From: Cytophagales bacterium
Lineage (GTDB): Bacteria > Bacteroidota > Bacteroidia > Cytophagales > Thermoflexibacteraceae
DNA length: 64,000 bases
Assembly (NCBI GenBank): GCA_004294445.1
Contig: REAZ01000021.1
Span: 17,659-81,658, forward strand
Direction of reading: 5' to 3'
The notes beneath the pieces are model-generated. The model saw only the letters and a list, made by a program, of their open reading frames with translations. It had not been told where the DNA came from and ran no database searches. Position 1 is the stretch's first letter. Every line of letters begins with the position of its first letter. This document shows positions 16,871-26,116 of the stretch, in pieces. The position numbers were made by a program, and so were the translations under genes.

Positions 16871-18157
16871 ATGGAAGAACAACATACCCTCAAAAAAACC
16901 TTAAAGCCGATTCATCTTTGGGCTATTGCTGTCGGATTGGTCATTTCAGGCGATTACTTTGGGTGGAGCTATGGCTACAAAGTCGCTTCTCCTTTGGAGT
17001 TTTTGGTTTCCACTGTTCTGATTAGTTTTTTCTATCTCAGTTTTGCTTTTAGTTTTACCGAACTTAGCACAGCCATTCCGAAGGCGGGAGGACCCTTTGC
17101 TTATGCCCTCAAAGCATTAGGGAAGGCGGGTGGTTTTTTGGCGGGTTTTGCTACTTTGGTAGAGTTCCTCCTCGCTCCGCCTGCTATAGCTTCGGCACTC
17201 GGAGCCTACCTGCACTTCCTGTTTCCCGAAGTCCCCCCTACGGCAGCGGCGATAGCTGCTATAGTGATTTTTACCTTAGTGAACCTGATAGGCATTGAGC
17301 AAACTGCTCGTTTTGAGCTATTTGTAACTGTGGTGGCTTCTTTGGGAATTGTATTTTACCTTTGGCAGATAGCCCCATATTTTCAGTTCGAAAAAATTTG
17401 GGAAAGTGGAAAGCCTTTTCATTGGGAAGGAGTTTTTGCAGCCATTCCCTTTGCTATTTGGTTCTACCTTGCCCTCGAAGGGGTGGCGATGGCAGCCGAA
17501 GAAACTGCAAATCCGACCAAAGATATTCCTTTGGGTTACGGGCTTGGTATAGGAACGCTGGTGCTTTTTGCCCTTGGAATAGTCATTTTGACCTCTGGGC
17601 TTGGCATAACCGAACAACTTGCACAGTCTGACAATCCGCTTCCACAGGCACTTCTATTTGCCAAAGGTGAGCAAACTTTTTTAGTCAATGCCTTTGCTTT
17701 CTTCGGACTTTTTGGGATAATGGCTTCCTTGCTTGGCATTATTTTGGGCTATTCTCGGCAGATTTACGCCCTATCGCGTGAGGGATTTCTACCCAAATTT
17801 TTATCAAAACTCACACAAAACACACAAACCCCTGCCAATGCAAGCATCGCAGGCGGCATATTTGGCATTATTTGCGTACTTTCGGGAAAAACTGACGAAC
17901 TTATTACGCTCTCTGTTTTGGGGGCTATAGTAATGTATATTGTCAGTATGGTGAGCCTTTTTGTGCTAAGAAAGAAATTTCCCGACCTAAAGCGTCCTTA
18001 TCAAACGCCTTTTTATCCTTTTTTCCCTGCTATGGCACTTATTTTGGGCGTAGTCTGCCTTTTGTCAGTGGTTTACTACCACCTTGCCCTTGCGGGTATT
18101 TTTCTGGCTGCCTTGCTTTTGAGTGTTTGCCTTACAGTTTTTAAGTCCAAATCATAA
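16871..18157 (+). CDS. eat: Ethanolamine-type APC permease
   Basis: 428-residue transporter of the amino acid/polyamine/organocation superfamily with about 12 transmembrane helices. The opening helix contains VGLVISGDYFGWSYG, the signature of ethanolamine permeases. PKAGGPFAYALKALGKAGGFLAG and FAIWFYLALEGVAMAAEET are further family landmarks. It would import ethanolamine or a related amine by proton symport. No ethanolamine ammonia-lyase genes are in the window, so use as a nitrogen source cannot be inferred from context. It is monocistronic, with a promoter just upstream and a terminator hairpin at 18167-18205. Confidence 0.85.
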   Translation: MEEQHTLKKTLKPIHLWAIAVGLVISGDYFGWSYGYKVASPLEFLVSTVLISFFYLSFAFSFTELSTAIPKAGGPFAYALKALGKAGGFLAGFATLVEFLLAPPAIASALGAYLHFLFPEVPPTAAAIAAIVIFTLVNLIGIEQTARFELFVTVVASLGIVFYLWQIAPYFQFEKIWESGKPFHWEGVFAAIPFAIWFYLALEGVAMAAEETANPTKDIPLGYGLGIGTLVLFALGIVILTSGLGITEQLAQSDNPLPQALLFAKGEQTFLVNAFAFFGLFGIMASLLGIILGYSRQIYALSREGFLPKFLSKLTQNTQTPANASIAGGIFGIICVLSGKTDELITLSVLGAIVMYIVSMVSLFVLRKKFPDLKRPYQTPFYPFFPAMALILGVVCLLSVVYYHLALAGIFLAALLLSVCLTVFKSKS

Positions 18158-18166
18158 ATTTTTAAC

Positions 18167-18205
18167 ACCACAAAGGCAAAATGTTTTTTGTGGTTTGTTT
18201 TTTTG
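18167..18205 (+). terminator. Probable terminator after the permease gene
   Basis: Stem ACCACAAA (18167-18174) with TTTGTGGT (18187-18194), followed by a T-rich tract, 9 bp after the stop codon. Confidence 0.65.
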
Positions 18206-18265
18206 AGCAAAGTCATCAAAAATAATGATAGCTTTTTAAGTTCCTATCAGAGGCATTAAATCTGC

Positions 18266-18757
18266 TCAAACTTCTAATACATAAAACTTCAAAGGCATTT
18301 CCACAAATTTATAAGCAGTTGGCAGTTTGTCCCTGCTTGTTTCTACAAATCCATTTCTTTCATAAAATCGGTGTGCAGCGTTTGCTATCAGTGGAGTATC
18401 TAAGTATAATTGCTTGATATTCATTTTTTTAGCCTTATCAATCAAAATGTCAAATAGTTTTTGGGCAAGGCTAAGGTCTTTTCCTCTGTACGCTTTGTCC
18501 ACAAACATTTTCCGCAAAATGCCTACACCTGTTGTAAGTTCCTGTAGCCCAATAGAGCCTACTACTCTCTCTTCTTCAATAGCTATCCAAAAGCCGCCAT
18601 TTTCATAAAACTTTTCAGTATCGTGTAGGTCTGTTTGCATTGCCAAGGTTACCCCCAGATTAAACTCACCATTTTGGATACCAAGCACTAAATCAGCGAC
18701 TTGACTTTGCCATTGCTTTTCAAATTTTTGTATCATTTCCCTGCTCATTTTTTGCAT
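18266..18757 (-). CDS. GNAT family N-acetyltransferase
   Basis: 163 residues from the ATG at 18757; a longer frame to 18802 adds residues that look non-coding. The acetyl-CoA fold is seen in IAIEEERVVGSIGLQEL, followed by VGILRKMFVDKAYRGKDLSLAQKL, where the pyrophosphate-binding loop is present but with KDLS in place of the usual Q/RxxGxG/A. RFYERNGFVE closes the fold. Such enzymes acetylate amino groups of small molecules or proteins; the acceptor is unknown. The degenerate CoA loop could mean weaker cofactor binding. Confidence 0.8.
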   Translation of the reverse strand: MQKMSREMIQKFEKQWQSQVADLVLGIQNGEFNLGVTLAMQTDLHDTEKFYENGGFWIAIEEERVVGSIGLQELTTGVGILRKMFVDKAYRGKDLSLAQKLFDILIDKAKKMNIKQLYLDTPLIANAAHRFYERNGFVETSRDKLPTAYKFVEMPLKFYVLEV

Positions 18758-18850
18758 CAAAGATGCCCTCTTTATTAAATTTTTACAAGATGCCCTCTGC
18801 AAATTTTTGTTTAAAAACGAAAAAAATTTACTGTATTACGAAGAAATTTA

Positions 18851-18858
18851 TAACTTTG
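18851..18858 (+). promoter_or_regulatory. Bacteroidota-type -7 element for sbcC
   Basis: TAACTTTG, a full TAnnTTTG match, 45 bp before the sbcC start. Confidence 0.5.
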
Positions 18859-18903
18859 GGTATTGCTAAGTTCAAATACTAAAATTAATCCCTACGAATA
18901 AGT

Positions 18904-21900
18904 ATGAAAATTCTTGCTATCCGTTTCAAAAACCTTAATTCCCTTCGCAAAGACAAAGCTAACGATTTTTTTGAAATTAACTTTCAAGATTCCCCACTAA
19001 AAGATGCGGGACTTTTCGCCATTACAGGTGCGACGGGGGCAGGGAAAAGCACTATTTTAGATGCTATTTGCTTGGCTTTGTATGGTACAGCACCGAGATT
19101 TGGCACAGGCAAAGCCTTCGATATAATGAGCAGAGATACAAATAATTGTTTTGCTGAAGTAACTTTTGAGGAAAAAAACAAGCATTACGTTTGCAAATGG
19201 ATGCTATCTAAAAAAATTAAAAGAAATAAAGAAGTTGATTATGATGAAAAAATGGAACTATCGGGCATCGGAGGGCTTATTTTAGAAGCAAACAAACTTA
19301 CAGAAGTAAAAAAAGAAGTAGAAAAAATTACAGGTCTTGATTATCAACGTTTTATGCGTTCGGTTTTGCTTTCGCAGGGCGATTTTTCCGCTTTTCTCAA
19401 AGCCGATGAAAAGAGTAGGGGAGAATTATTAGAGAAAATTACAGGAAGTGATATATATTCGAAACTTTCCAAACGTGCCGATGACAAACGCATTGAGGAA
19501 AAAGAAAAATTAAAAATCTTGGAAGGTCAAATTGATGGTAAAAGGCTACTTTCTGAGGAGCAAAAAGTAGAAATTTTTTCGCAAATAGCTGGTTTACAAC
19601 AAAAAAATGAAATATTAAAAGTAAGAATAGAAACAATAAAACAGCAGGTAATAGACTGCAAAGAAATCAACCGATTAATTACAGAGTTTGCTATTTTTCA
19701 GGCAAAATTGCAAAAGTTAGCAAAAGAAAAAGAAGATGCCAAGCAAGATTTCTCCAATCTTCAAAAGCATGAAGAAGCCGTAAAATTTGGGAGAGAATTG
19801 GCTGAAATAGAAACACTTACAAAGATATTAACTGAAAATAGAACAAAAATAAATGACCTTCAAGCTATTGTACCTTCGCTAAGGCAAGAAAAAGAAACAA
19901 AGGAAAAAGAGGTAAGTTTTGCGAAGGAAAATTTGGCAAAGATACTAAAAGAACAAGAGGAAACTTTGCCTATTATCGAGGAAGCTGAAAATCTAACTTT
20001 TCAGCGAGAAAGTATTGTAAATGAGTTAGATAAGGCAAGAAGTGGAATAGGAGAACAGAACAGACAGATAGGGATTTACGAGCAGGAAAAAGGCAAAATA
20101 GTACAAGCAATAGAGCGACAAAGAGCTGATTTGAAAGAAGTTGGTAAATATCTTTCTGATAATGGGAAGTACAAAAACCTTAAGCAAGAACTTGGTACTA
20201 TCAAAGTAAATCTTGACCACGTTTTTGACTTGGGCAAAGAAGTAAATAAGCTCAAAAATGAGATTGAGAATAAACAAAAAGAAATAAGCAAGCAAGAAAA
20301 TGCAGCAACTCAGGCAAAAGAAAACTTAGAAAAGTACAAAAAAGAGATTGCCAATAACGCTGCAAACCAAGCCAGTATTCAGCAGGAAATAGACGCTATT
20401 TTGCAAGGAAAATCATTGGAAGTCCAAGAAGAATTATACCTTCATCTTTTCAAAAATTTAGCGAATTATAGAATACTATTTGATGTTTCAGTAAGGTTTG
20501 AAGGTTTGCTGAAAGAACAGCAATATTTGCAGATAAATATTGCTAAAGATAAAGACGAAGAAACAAAAACGAAGTTTTTACTAAAAGAATTAATTGATAA
20601 GCAGCAACATACGGAGGAAAAACTTTTTTTGGCAAAACAGATTTTTGAAAAAGAAAAACTGATTCAAAGTTTTGAGCAAACGCGACAAGATCTCAGAACA
20701 GGCGAGCCTTGTCCTGTTTGTGGCTCGGAGCATCACCCTTTGGCAAACTATCAATCGGAAGTAAACGAAAAAGAGCAGCAGTTAAATGCTTATGAAAAAG
20801 AATTAAAAAACATCAGAAATGAGCTAAGAATGAAGGAAATAGCCGCAGAACGGTTAAAAACTACGATTGAAAACCAAGAAAAAAAACTCAATGAAAATGA
20901 GTTAGCTATTGATAAACTGACAAATGAATTTCAAGAAAGTGCGGCTATGTTTTCTATAGAGCGCGTGATTGGCAATAGTGCAAATTTGAAAGATTTACTC
21001 GAAGCCAAAAAAGCAGAGGCGGAGGTATTGAACGAGCAAAATAAGGTTTGTACTGAAAAATATAATCAGTTGCGTAGGTTGGAGAAAAATCAAAAAGAGC
21101 AAGAAGGGAAATATCAAGATATTGAAAAACAATTAATTGAAATTAATTCCTCCGTTCATGCTTTGCAAGAAAGCAAGGAAAAATTGGCAGAAGATTTGGC
21201 TCGCAATATCGAGAAAGGCAAAAAAGCCAAAGATGACCTCAACCAAATTTTGTCTGTGTATGACGAACAAAGACCGACAGAGGCAGAGAGAGAAAATTGG
21301 TTTGCAAAACTTTCGGATAAGGCGGCAGTCTATTTGCAAATGATAGAAAAAGAAATAGTTTTAGGCAGGAGAATAGAGGAAGAAAAAGGCAATGAAAAAA
21401 CCTATTTAGCACAAATAGATGGTGCTAATAAATTATTGGAAAAATACAAAAAAGAGGAGATTAATTTCCAAATAAAGTTTAATAACCTTAGCGATGAAAT
21501 AAAAAATCTTTTTGGGGATAAAGATACAAAAAAAGAAAAAGAGCGAATTTCCCAAGCAGTAAAACAAGGGCAAATCAATGAAAGACGACTTTCAGAGGAA
21601 CTTAGTCAGCTGAACGAACAGCAAAACAGCAAAACTACGGAACTTGCGAGCAAAATAGAAGAAAATACAGCAAAGCAAGCGGAGCTAAACGACAAACAAA
21701 GCTCGCTATTGGCTAATGTTATGGCTGCAAACTTCGGTAGTTTGGCAGAAGTAACACAGGCATTGCTTTCGCAAAGTACGGCAGATGAAATAAAAGCCAA
21801 AAAAGAAAACTTGGAAAAACAAAGCATAGTGCTGAATACTAACATCTTACAAATAGAAAAAGCATTGATTGAACGGCGAGAAAAGCTGGGCGAAAATATT

Positions 21901-22578
21901 TCACAAGAGTGGGAGGAACTCGATAGCAGTTTGAAGGAGTGCAGTGATGAATTTGCGGAAAACAATAGAATAATGACTGAATTTGACTTTAAACTACGAG
22001 AAAATGAAACATTAGGAAGGCAATTTGCTGAAAAGCAAGAACAAATAGAAAAACAAAAAAGAGAACACGAAAAATGGAAAATGCTGGTGGATATTATTGG
22101 CTCGAAAAACACGAATGAGTTACGTTCATTTGCCCAAAGTCTTACGCTTTCGCAGCTCATTGTCTTGGCAAACAAGCATTTAGAAAAATTAAATCCACGT
22201 TATTATTTGCAAAAAAAGGAGAAAACTGAGCTGGATATGGTGATGATTGATAGAGAGCAAGCAGATAATATGCGCCCTATCAGCACACTATCGGGAGGGG
22301 AAACTTTTTTAGTAAGTTTGGCGTTGGCGTTGGGCTTGTCGGACTTGGCTACAGTAGGCAAGAAAACCCAAATTCAGTCCTTATTCATAGATGAAGGTTT
22401 TGGCACGCTCGACCCGCATACCTTAGACGAAACTATTACTACTTTGGAAAACTTGCAGTTGAGTGGTAAGCAAATAGGTATTATTTCCCATGTAGAGGAG
22501 CTAAAGCAACGCATTACTACACAAATTTTGGTAAGCAAAAAAGGAAATGGAGTGAGTCAGATAACAGTAATAAGCTAA
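18904..22578 (+). CDS. sbcC: SbcC/Rad50-type exonuclease subunit
   Basis: SMC-like ATPase that, with the SbcD nuclease, trims hairpins and protein-blocked DNA ends. 1,224 residues. Walker A GATGAGKST is at residues 42-50, and two very long coiled coils flank a zinc hook CPVC (Cys603, Cys606). The C-terminal lobe has the ABC signature LSGGE and Walker B LFIDEGFGTLD. Length and order match the family. No sbcD gene is adjacent, although the two are usually neighbours, so it must be elsewhere or missing. The gene ends 11 bp before the convergent OsmC gene. Confidence 0.95.
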   Translation: MKILAIRFKNLNSLRKDKANDFFEINFQDSPLKDAGLFAITGATGAGKSTILDAICLALYGTAPRFGTGKAFDIMSRDTNNCFAEVTFEEKNKHYVCKWMLSKKIKRNKEVDYDEKMELSGIGGLILEANKLTEVKKEVEKITGLDYQRFMRSVLLSQGDFSAFLKADEKSRGELLEKITGSDIYSKLSKRADDKRIEEKEKLKILEGQIDGKRLLSEEQKVEIFSQIAGLQQKNEILKVRIETIKQQVIDCKEINRLITEFAIFQAKLQKLAKEKEDAKQDFSNLQKHEEAVKFGRELAEIETLTKILTENRTKINDLQAIVPSLRQEKETKEKEVSFAKENLAKILKEQEETLPIIEEAENLTFQRESIVNELDKARSGIGEQNRQIGIYEQEKGKIVQAIERQRADLKEVGKYLSDNGKYKNLKQELGTIKVNLDHVFDLGKEVNKLKNEIENKQKEISKQENAATQAKENLEKYKKEIANNAANQASIQQEIDAILQGKSLEVQEELYLHLFKNLANYRILFDVSVRFEGLLKEQQYLQINIAKDKDEETKTKFLLKELIDKQQHTEEKLFLAKQIFEKEKLIQSFEQTRQDLRTGEPCPVCGSEHHPLANYQSEVNEKEQQLNAYEKELKNIRNELRMKEIAAERLKTTIENQEKKLNENELAIDKLTNEFQESAAMFSIERVIGNSANLKDLLEAKKAEAEVLNEQNKVCTEKYNQLRRLEKNQKEQEGKYQDIEKQLIEINSSVHALQESKEKLAEDLARNIEKGKKAKDDLNQILSVYDEQRPTEAERENWFAKLSDKAAVYLQMIEKEIVLGRRIEEEKGNEKTYLAQIDGANKLLEKYKKEEINFQIKFNNLSDEIKNLFGDKDTKKEKERISQAVKQGQINERRLSEELSQLNEQQNSKTTELASKIEENTAKQAELNDKQSSLLANVMAANFGSLAEVTQALLSQSTADEIKAKKENLEKQSIVLNTNILQIEKALIERREKLGENISQEWEELDSSLKECSDEFAENNRIMTEFDFKLRENETLGRQFAEKQEQIEKQKREHEKWKMLVDIIGSKNTNELRSFAQSLTLSQLIVLANKHLEKLNPRYYLQKKEKTELDMVMIDREQADNMRPISTLSGGETFLVSLALALGLSDLATVGKKTQIQSLFIDEGFGTLDPHTLDETITTLENLQLSGKQIGIISHVEELKQRITTQILVSKKGNGVSQITVIS

Positions 22579-22589
22579 TTATCAAAAAC

Positions 22590-23003
22590 TTAACTTACTG
22601 AAAAGCTATGTGTAATAGTAGCTGTTTTTTCCATGATTTTTACCACAGAGCAATATTTTTCTACAGATAAATTTATTGCCTTTTCTACTTTGTCCTTATC
22701 CAATTTTCCCTTTAGGGCAAAGTGCAGATGAACTGTAGTAAATAGAGCAGGCACTTTGTCTTTCTCGCGTTCTGCTTCGATAGTTACGCGGTAATCAATA
22801 ACCTCTTGTCTTTGCTTTTGTAAAATGCTGATGACATCAATACTGCTACAGCCGCCAATAGCGGCGAGCATGAGTTGCATAGGGCGGAAAGCCAAATCGC
22901 CTCCGCCAATGTCTGCCGAGCCATCTATGTAAACTTTATTGCCAAGTTCGTTCGTTGCTTCCAAATGAAAAGCATCATTAATTCTCTGAATTTCAACTTT
23001 CAT
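22590..23003 (-). CDS. OsmC family protein
   Basis: 137 residues from the ATG at 23003 (MKVEIQRIND); the longer frame would overlap gldC. OsmC/Ohr proteins are thiol peroxidases that reduce organic hydroperoxides. The fold is indicated by FRPMQLMLAAIGGCSSIDVISIL, whose Cys is the first catalytic cysteine, and by VEKYCSVVKIMEKTATITHS with the second. It lies 11 bp downstream of gldC and is likely co-transcribed, an order that recurs in Bacteroidota. Confidence 0.9.
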   Translation of the reverse strand: MKVEIQRINDAFHLEATNELGNKVYIDGSADIGGGDLAFRPMQLMLAAIGGCSSIDVISILQKQRQEVIDYRVTIEAEREKDKVPALFTTVHLHFALKGKLDKDKVEKAINLSVEKYCSVVKIMEKTATITHSFSVS

Positions 23004-23014
23004 TTTTCTTGAAT

Positions 23015-23350
23015 TTATTGCCCGTATTGCTTCCTTACGTGGAGGAATAGCTTTTCGCAAAGTTCGTGTATTTGCCCTGCCATCTGCTCATCTCCTGTAG
23101 CAGATTGTATGGTATCTGCGATTCCAGCCATTGTATCTATGGCAAAGTATTTCATTTCGTCTTCGAGCATATCTTTTGCCCATAAGTCTATACGCATGGT
23201 TTCCCTGCTTTGCCCGTCCCAAAGGCTCAAATTTATTGATTTTGCTTCTTTGACTCCTACCGTAGGGGCATCGCTTGCTTCCCAAAAAATTTTATCAGGC
23301 AGATTTTCCTCGTCAAGTTCTATGTGTAATCTTATTTGTGCTTGCTTCAT
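23015..23350 (-). CDS. gldC: Gliding motility protein GldC
   Basis: 111-residue cytoplasmic protein matching GldC along its length: IRLHIELDEENLPDKIFWEA, then a central EAKSINLSLWDGQSRETMRIDLW and KDMLEDEMKYF. In Flavobacterium johnsoniae GldC is an accessory component that raises gliding efficiency; its molecular role is unknown. The Cys-free small protein has no signal peptide. It is followed by an OsmC-family gene and preceded by two SPOR-like genes on the same strand. Its presence suggests the host glides or descends from a glider. Confidence 0.9.
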   Translation of the reverse strand: MKQAQIRLHIELDEENLPDKIFWEASDAPTVGVKEAKSINLSLWDGQSRETMRIDLWAKDMLEDEMKYFAIDTMAGIADTIQSATGDEQMAGQIHELCEKLFLHVRKQYGQ

Positions 23351-23417
23351 TGCATTATGCTATTTTTGTTGTCCGAAAAGGTGGCAAATATAGCAATATT
23401 TTTTTACAACTGTGTTT

Positions 23418-24074
23418 TTAATCATTGCCTTTTTTCTTATTCGCATTTTCCAAATCTACCCTATCTTTCATGCTTGCACGCTCATTTTCATTGTAGATAA
23501 CCGTCCAGATTTCTCTGTCTTCTTCTTTTTTTCTATCCAAGCCCATGATAGTGCGAAGTGCTTTTTTAAACTCATCAGCTTCCCAATAGTCTTTGAAATG
23601 TCCCAGCGTATATTTGTAGATGTTGTCGCTATCTTTTTCTACTATCATGTTTTTGCCATCGCCGCCTACTTCCGACATATCAATTTTGTTTTTTACGCCT
23701 ACCTGCACCCTATACCAAGTCCCTTTGGCGTATTCTGCATTTGTAGAATTGCTGCTATTATTGGCACTTTTTGCTTGTGCTATTGCACTGCTGATAGAAT
23801 CATAGGCTGCTTGTAGTTTTGCTATTTCGCCATCTTTGTCGGTCATGCTCTTGCCTACGGTTCTGAGTTTATTTTTCATGCCAGCATTTTCGCCTCTTAG
23901 TTTTTGCAACTCGCTCACCATATCGCGATACTGTAGCGGGTCAAGGTCTTTTAGTATTTTTTTAAACTTTTTTTCATCAGCTTTGTCATCTTCTGACGAG
24001 GTTTTCTTTTGGGCAAAAACAGAACTAATTACCAAAATAGCCATGCTTAAGAGTAGAAATATTTTAGTTTTCAT
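23418..24074 (-). CDS. Exported SPOR-like protein, paralogue B
   Basis: 218 residues with a signal peptide (IFLLLSMAILVISSVFAQ). A charged coiled-coil stretch (DPLQYRDMVSELQKLRGENAGM) follows, and the C-terminal domain begins TWYRVQVGVKNKID and contains YKYTLGHFKDYWEADEFKKAL. The latter pattern (RVQVG...Y.lG.F...eA..fk..l) is that of the SPOR fold, which in other proteins binds denuded peptidoglycan glycan. It is a tandem paralogue of the product of 24147-24800, sharing PLQYRDM in the coiled coil. Function unknown; a cell-envelope role near gldC is plausible. Confidence 0.75.
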   Translation of the reverse strand: MKTKIFLLLSMAILVISSVFAQKKTSSEDDKADEKKFKKILKDLDPLQYRDMVSELQKLRGENAGMKNKLRTVGKSMTDKDGEIAKLQAAYDSISSAIAQAKSANNSSNSTNAEYAKGTWYRVQVGVKNKIDMSEVGGDGKNMIVEKDSDNIYKYTLGHFKDYWEADEFKKALRTIMGLDRKKEEDREIWTVIYNENERASMKDRVDLENANKKKGND

Positions 24075-24146
24075 ATTATTTATGAGATTAATTTTTTTTG
24101 GAATAATTAAAATTTGATTTTTTTACCTGCACTTTCAAACTTGTGC

Positions 24147-24800
24147 CTACTCTTTATATAGGTCTGTTTCCAAGTCGGCATCGGTTACGCCCACGCTTTT
24201 GAGTATGGTTCTGATGTCTTCGGTCATGCGTTGCCCATCTTTGTAGGCAACGACCCAAGGGCTTGGTACGCCTATTTTCATCATGTACTTTTTGAAGGAG
24301 TAAGCCTCTCGCGGATTGGCAAATGAGCCTAATTCGTACTTAAGTATATCACCTTCTTGAGCTATGGCAAAGTTGCGGTTATTATCTTTAAACTTGGAAA
24401 GGTCTATTTTTCGGTAAGCCCCAACTTGTATGCGAAATACGATGCCTTTGGTTTTGTAAGAGGCATCAACTTCGTTTGGCTCAGTTTTTACTTCCGATTT
24501 CTCATCTTTGACCTTTAATGCTTCAATTTGTTTTTGCAAGCTTACTTTGAGGGCATCTTTTTCGTCATAGCCCGATTGCATACTTGCATTTTGCCGCTTA
24601 AGAGCCTCATTTTCACCCTTAAGTTCGTCCATTTCTTTGAGCATATCTCTGTACTGTAGAGGCTCCACCTTACTCTTTTTTTCTTTCCATTTTTTGCGTT
24701 CTTCTTTTTCTTTTTTAGCATCATTCTTAGACTGCGCTAATACATTGAAAATGAGTGCAAAAACAAATAAAAATGTGAGTGTACTGCGTAATAGTTTCAT
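24147..24800 (-). CDS. Exported SPOR-like protein, paralogue A
   Basis: 217 residues: signal peptide (TLTFLFVFALIFNVLAQ), a Lys/Glu-rich coiled coil (VEPLQYRDMLKEMDELKGEN), and a C-terminal SPOR-like domain (VFRIQVGAYRKIDLSKF, LKYELGSFANPREAYSFKKY). It matches the downstream gene in layout and in the conserved PLQYRDM and EGD/DSD-I-YKY/LKYELG segments, so the pair arose by tandem duplication. The order on the minus strand is this gene, paralogue B, gldC, OsmC, probably one operon with gaps of 72, 67 and 11 bp. Confidence 0.75.
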   Translation of the reverse strand: MKLLRSTLTFLFVFALIFNVLAQSKNDAKKEKEERKKWKEKKSKVEPLQYRDMLKEMDELKGENEALKRQNASMQSGYDEKDALKVSLQKQIEALKVKDEKSEVKTEPNEVDASYKTKGIVFRIQVGAYRKIDLSKFKDNNRNFAIAQEGDILKYELGSFANPREAYSFKKYMMKIGVPSPWVVAYKDGQRMTEDIRTILKSVGVTDADLETDLYKE

Positions 24801-25294
24801 TTGTAAATATAGTTTTGTTTTAGATATTCCTAACCTTACTTGTGTTTTTGTTGTTCTTTTACTATTGCCATTTCTTAAGTTGAGCCTTTGTCAAAAGAAA
24901 ATACAATAATAAAACCAAGAATTTTATTTTCGGCTTTATACTTATCAAAATTTGCTTTATTAAAAAAGTTGGTCGTCTTTATTTCACTGTCAATTTAGGT
25001 TGGGAGGCTACGACTAAGTATCAATAGACAGCAAGTAATTTTACTTCACTTGATTTTTATAAAAACTCATCATCACGCTCAAAAGTTATTAGTAATTTCA
25101 GTGTTACTTGTATAGCAAATGTATCAATTAGTCTATTTGTTTCCAAAAATTTTGATTAATTTTCCATTGCCTAATGCGCACGTACGCACTCCAAATTTAG
25201 CTTTGTTTGGAAGGCATGGGAGTGCATTGGACTGGTTTGATATAGCTATTGGCGGTCGAACCCCACAGTAGAAGTGCTAACAAGCGTTTTCTAA
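24801..25294. other. 494-bp intergenic stretch
   Basis: No open frame or RNA gene is apparent. It holds the upstream region of the SPOR gene cluster, a GCGCACGTACGC palindrome near 25185, and GGTCGAACCCCA at 25254-25265 followed by CTAACAAGCG. Both of the latter words recur at 48671-48710, hinting at a decayed dispersed repeat. Confidence 0.5.
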
Positions 25295-25711
25295 CTAAAC
25301 TAATTGTAATTCCTTTTCCAAAATAGGTATCTCTTTTTCAAAACTTTCCCAAAAAGATAAGAAATCAGTTGATTGGACTTGGAAAATATCCTTGAGCCAA
25401 GTTTGGAGTGCATTTTTAAGGCAGTCCATATAAAACGTAAGATAGTCTGATTTTTCTGTATTAATTCGGGCGGGTATCCAACAATAATACTCTGTTATTT
25501 TGCTTTTTGTTATTTTTTTAGGCTTCTTAAATTCTTGTTTATCAATTTGTTCACTAAATATTTTCCAAAGAGAATGTGTCCAATCTTGCTCTTGATTGGC
25601 AAAATAAATATTCAGTTTCTCTTCTATAAAGCGGTCAATGCCTTCCAATTTTGCCACTGAAAGGGGTAATTTGGGAGTGTGAATAATATTTACTTTCAAA
25701 TGAATTTTCAT
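25295..25711 (-). CDS. Hypothetical protein
   Basis: 138 residues, no family recognised. It is mixed alpha/beta by composition, Lys- and Trp-rich, with no signal peptide or membrane segment. Its start overlaps the stop of the upstream gene by 4 bp (ATGA), so the two are translationally coupled and may act together. Two-gene size and coupling resemble toxin/immunity or toxin/antitoxin pairs, but nothing in the residues supports a specific class. Confidence 0.6.
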   Translation of the reverse strand: MKIHLKVNIIHTPKLPLSVAKLEGIDRFIEEKLNIYFANQEQDWTHSLWKIFSEQIDKQEFKKPKKITKSKITEYYCWIPARINTEKSDYLTFYMDCLKNALQTWLKDIFQVQSTDFLSFWESFEKEIPILEKELQLV

Positions 25712-26031
25712 TTCTTTTTCTTCTTTTGGTGTTGTTTATTCTCTGCGGGATACTTTCCTGTTTCTTTTTTGTAATTTTCTACATATTCGTCTTCCACATT
25801 TTTTGCCTCCTTGGTAGTAGCACTAAAAAGATAAGTAATAATTTCGAAAGCAACACTAAATCCTTGTGCCACTAATTTTCTAATTTGTTGATGCAAACGA
25901 GTAGGCAAGCCCGATGATGCTGTAATTCTATCTGAATCCGCCTTCCCAAATTTAAACAAAATGGTGTTCAAAAAGATTTTATAGATAGAGAAATTTCCTT
26001 TTGCGTCATTTCTATTTTTGTGATTTGGCAT
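25708..26031 (-). CDS. Hypothetical protein with lysine tail
   Basis: 107 residues, no family recognised. It is basic, with a conserved-looking middle (SSGLPTRLHQQIRKLVAQGFSVAFEIITYLFSA would be one or two helices) and an unusual C-terminus ending in six lysines. Translationally coupled to the downstream gene at 25295-25711. A shared terminator with pdhA lies just upstream. The poly-Lys end could bind nucleic acid or acidic lipid, which is inference. Confidence 0.55.
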   Translation of the reverse strand: MPNHKNRNDAKGNFSIYKIFLNTILFKFGKADSDRITASSGLPTRLHQQIRKLVAQGFSVAFEIITYLFSATTKEAKNVEDEYVENYKKETGKYPAENKQHQKKKKK

Positions 26032-26077
26032 AAAGTCAATCCATTATTTTATAAAGTTACTCACTTGCCCATAGTTC

Positions 26078-26115
26078 TAAAAAAAGACATCTTTTTCAGA
26101 AAAGATGTCTTTTTT
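26078..26115 (-). terminator. Terminator after pdhA
   Basis: The palindrome AAAAGACATCTTTT-TCAG-AAAAGATGTCTTTT has a T run on both strands. It lies directly after the pdhA stop on the minus strand and upstream of the 26031 gene, so it separates the two units. Confidence 0.85.
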
Positions 26116-26116
26116 T

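Noticed and set aside
21606..22175. 189-residue minus-strand frame within sbcC
   Set aside because: Ser/Phe-rich shadow of the coiled-coil codons; no start context or family.
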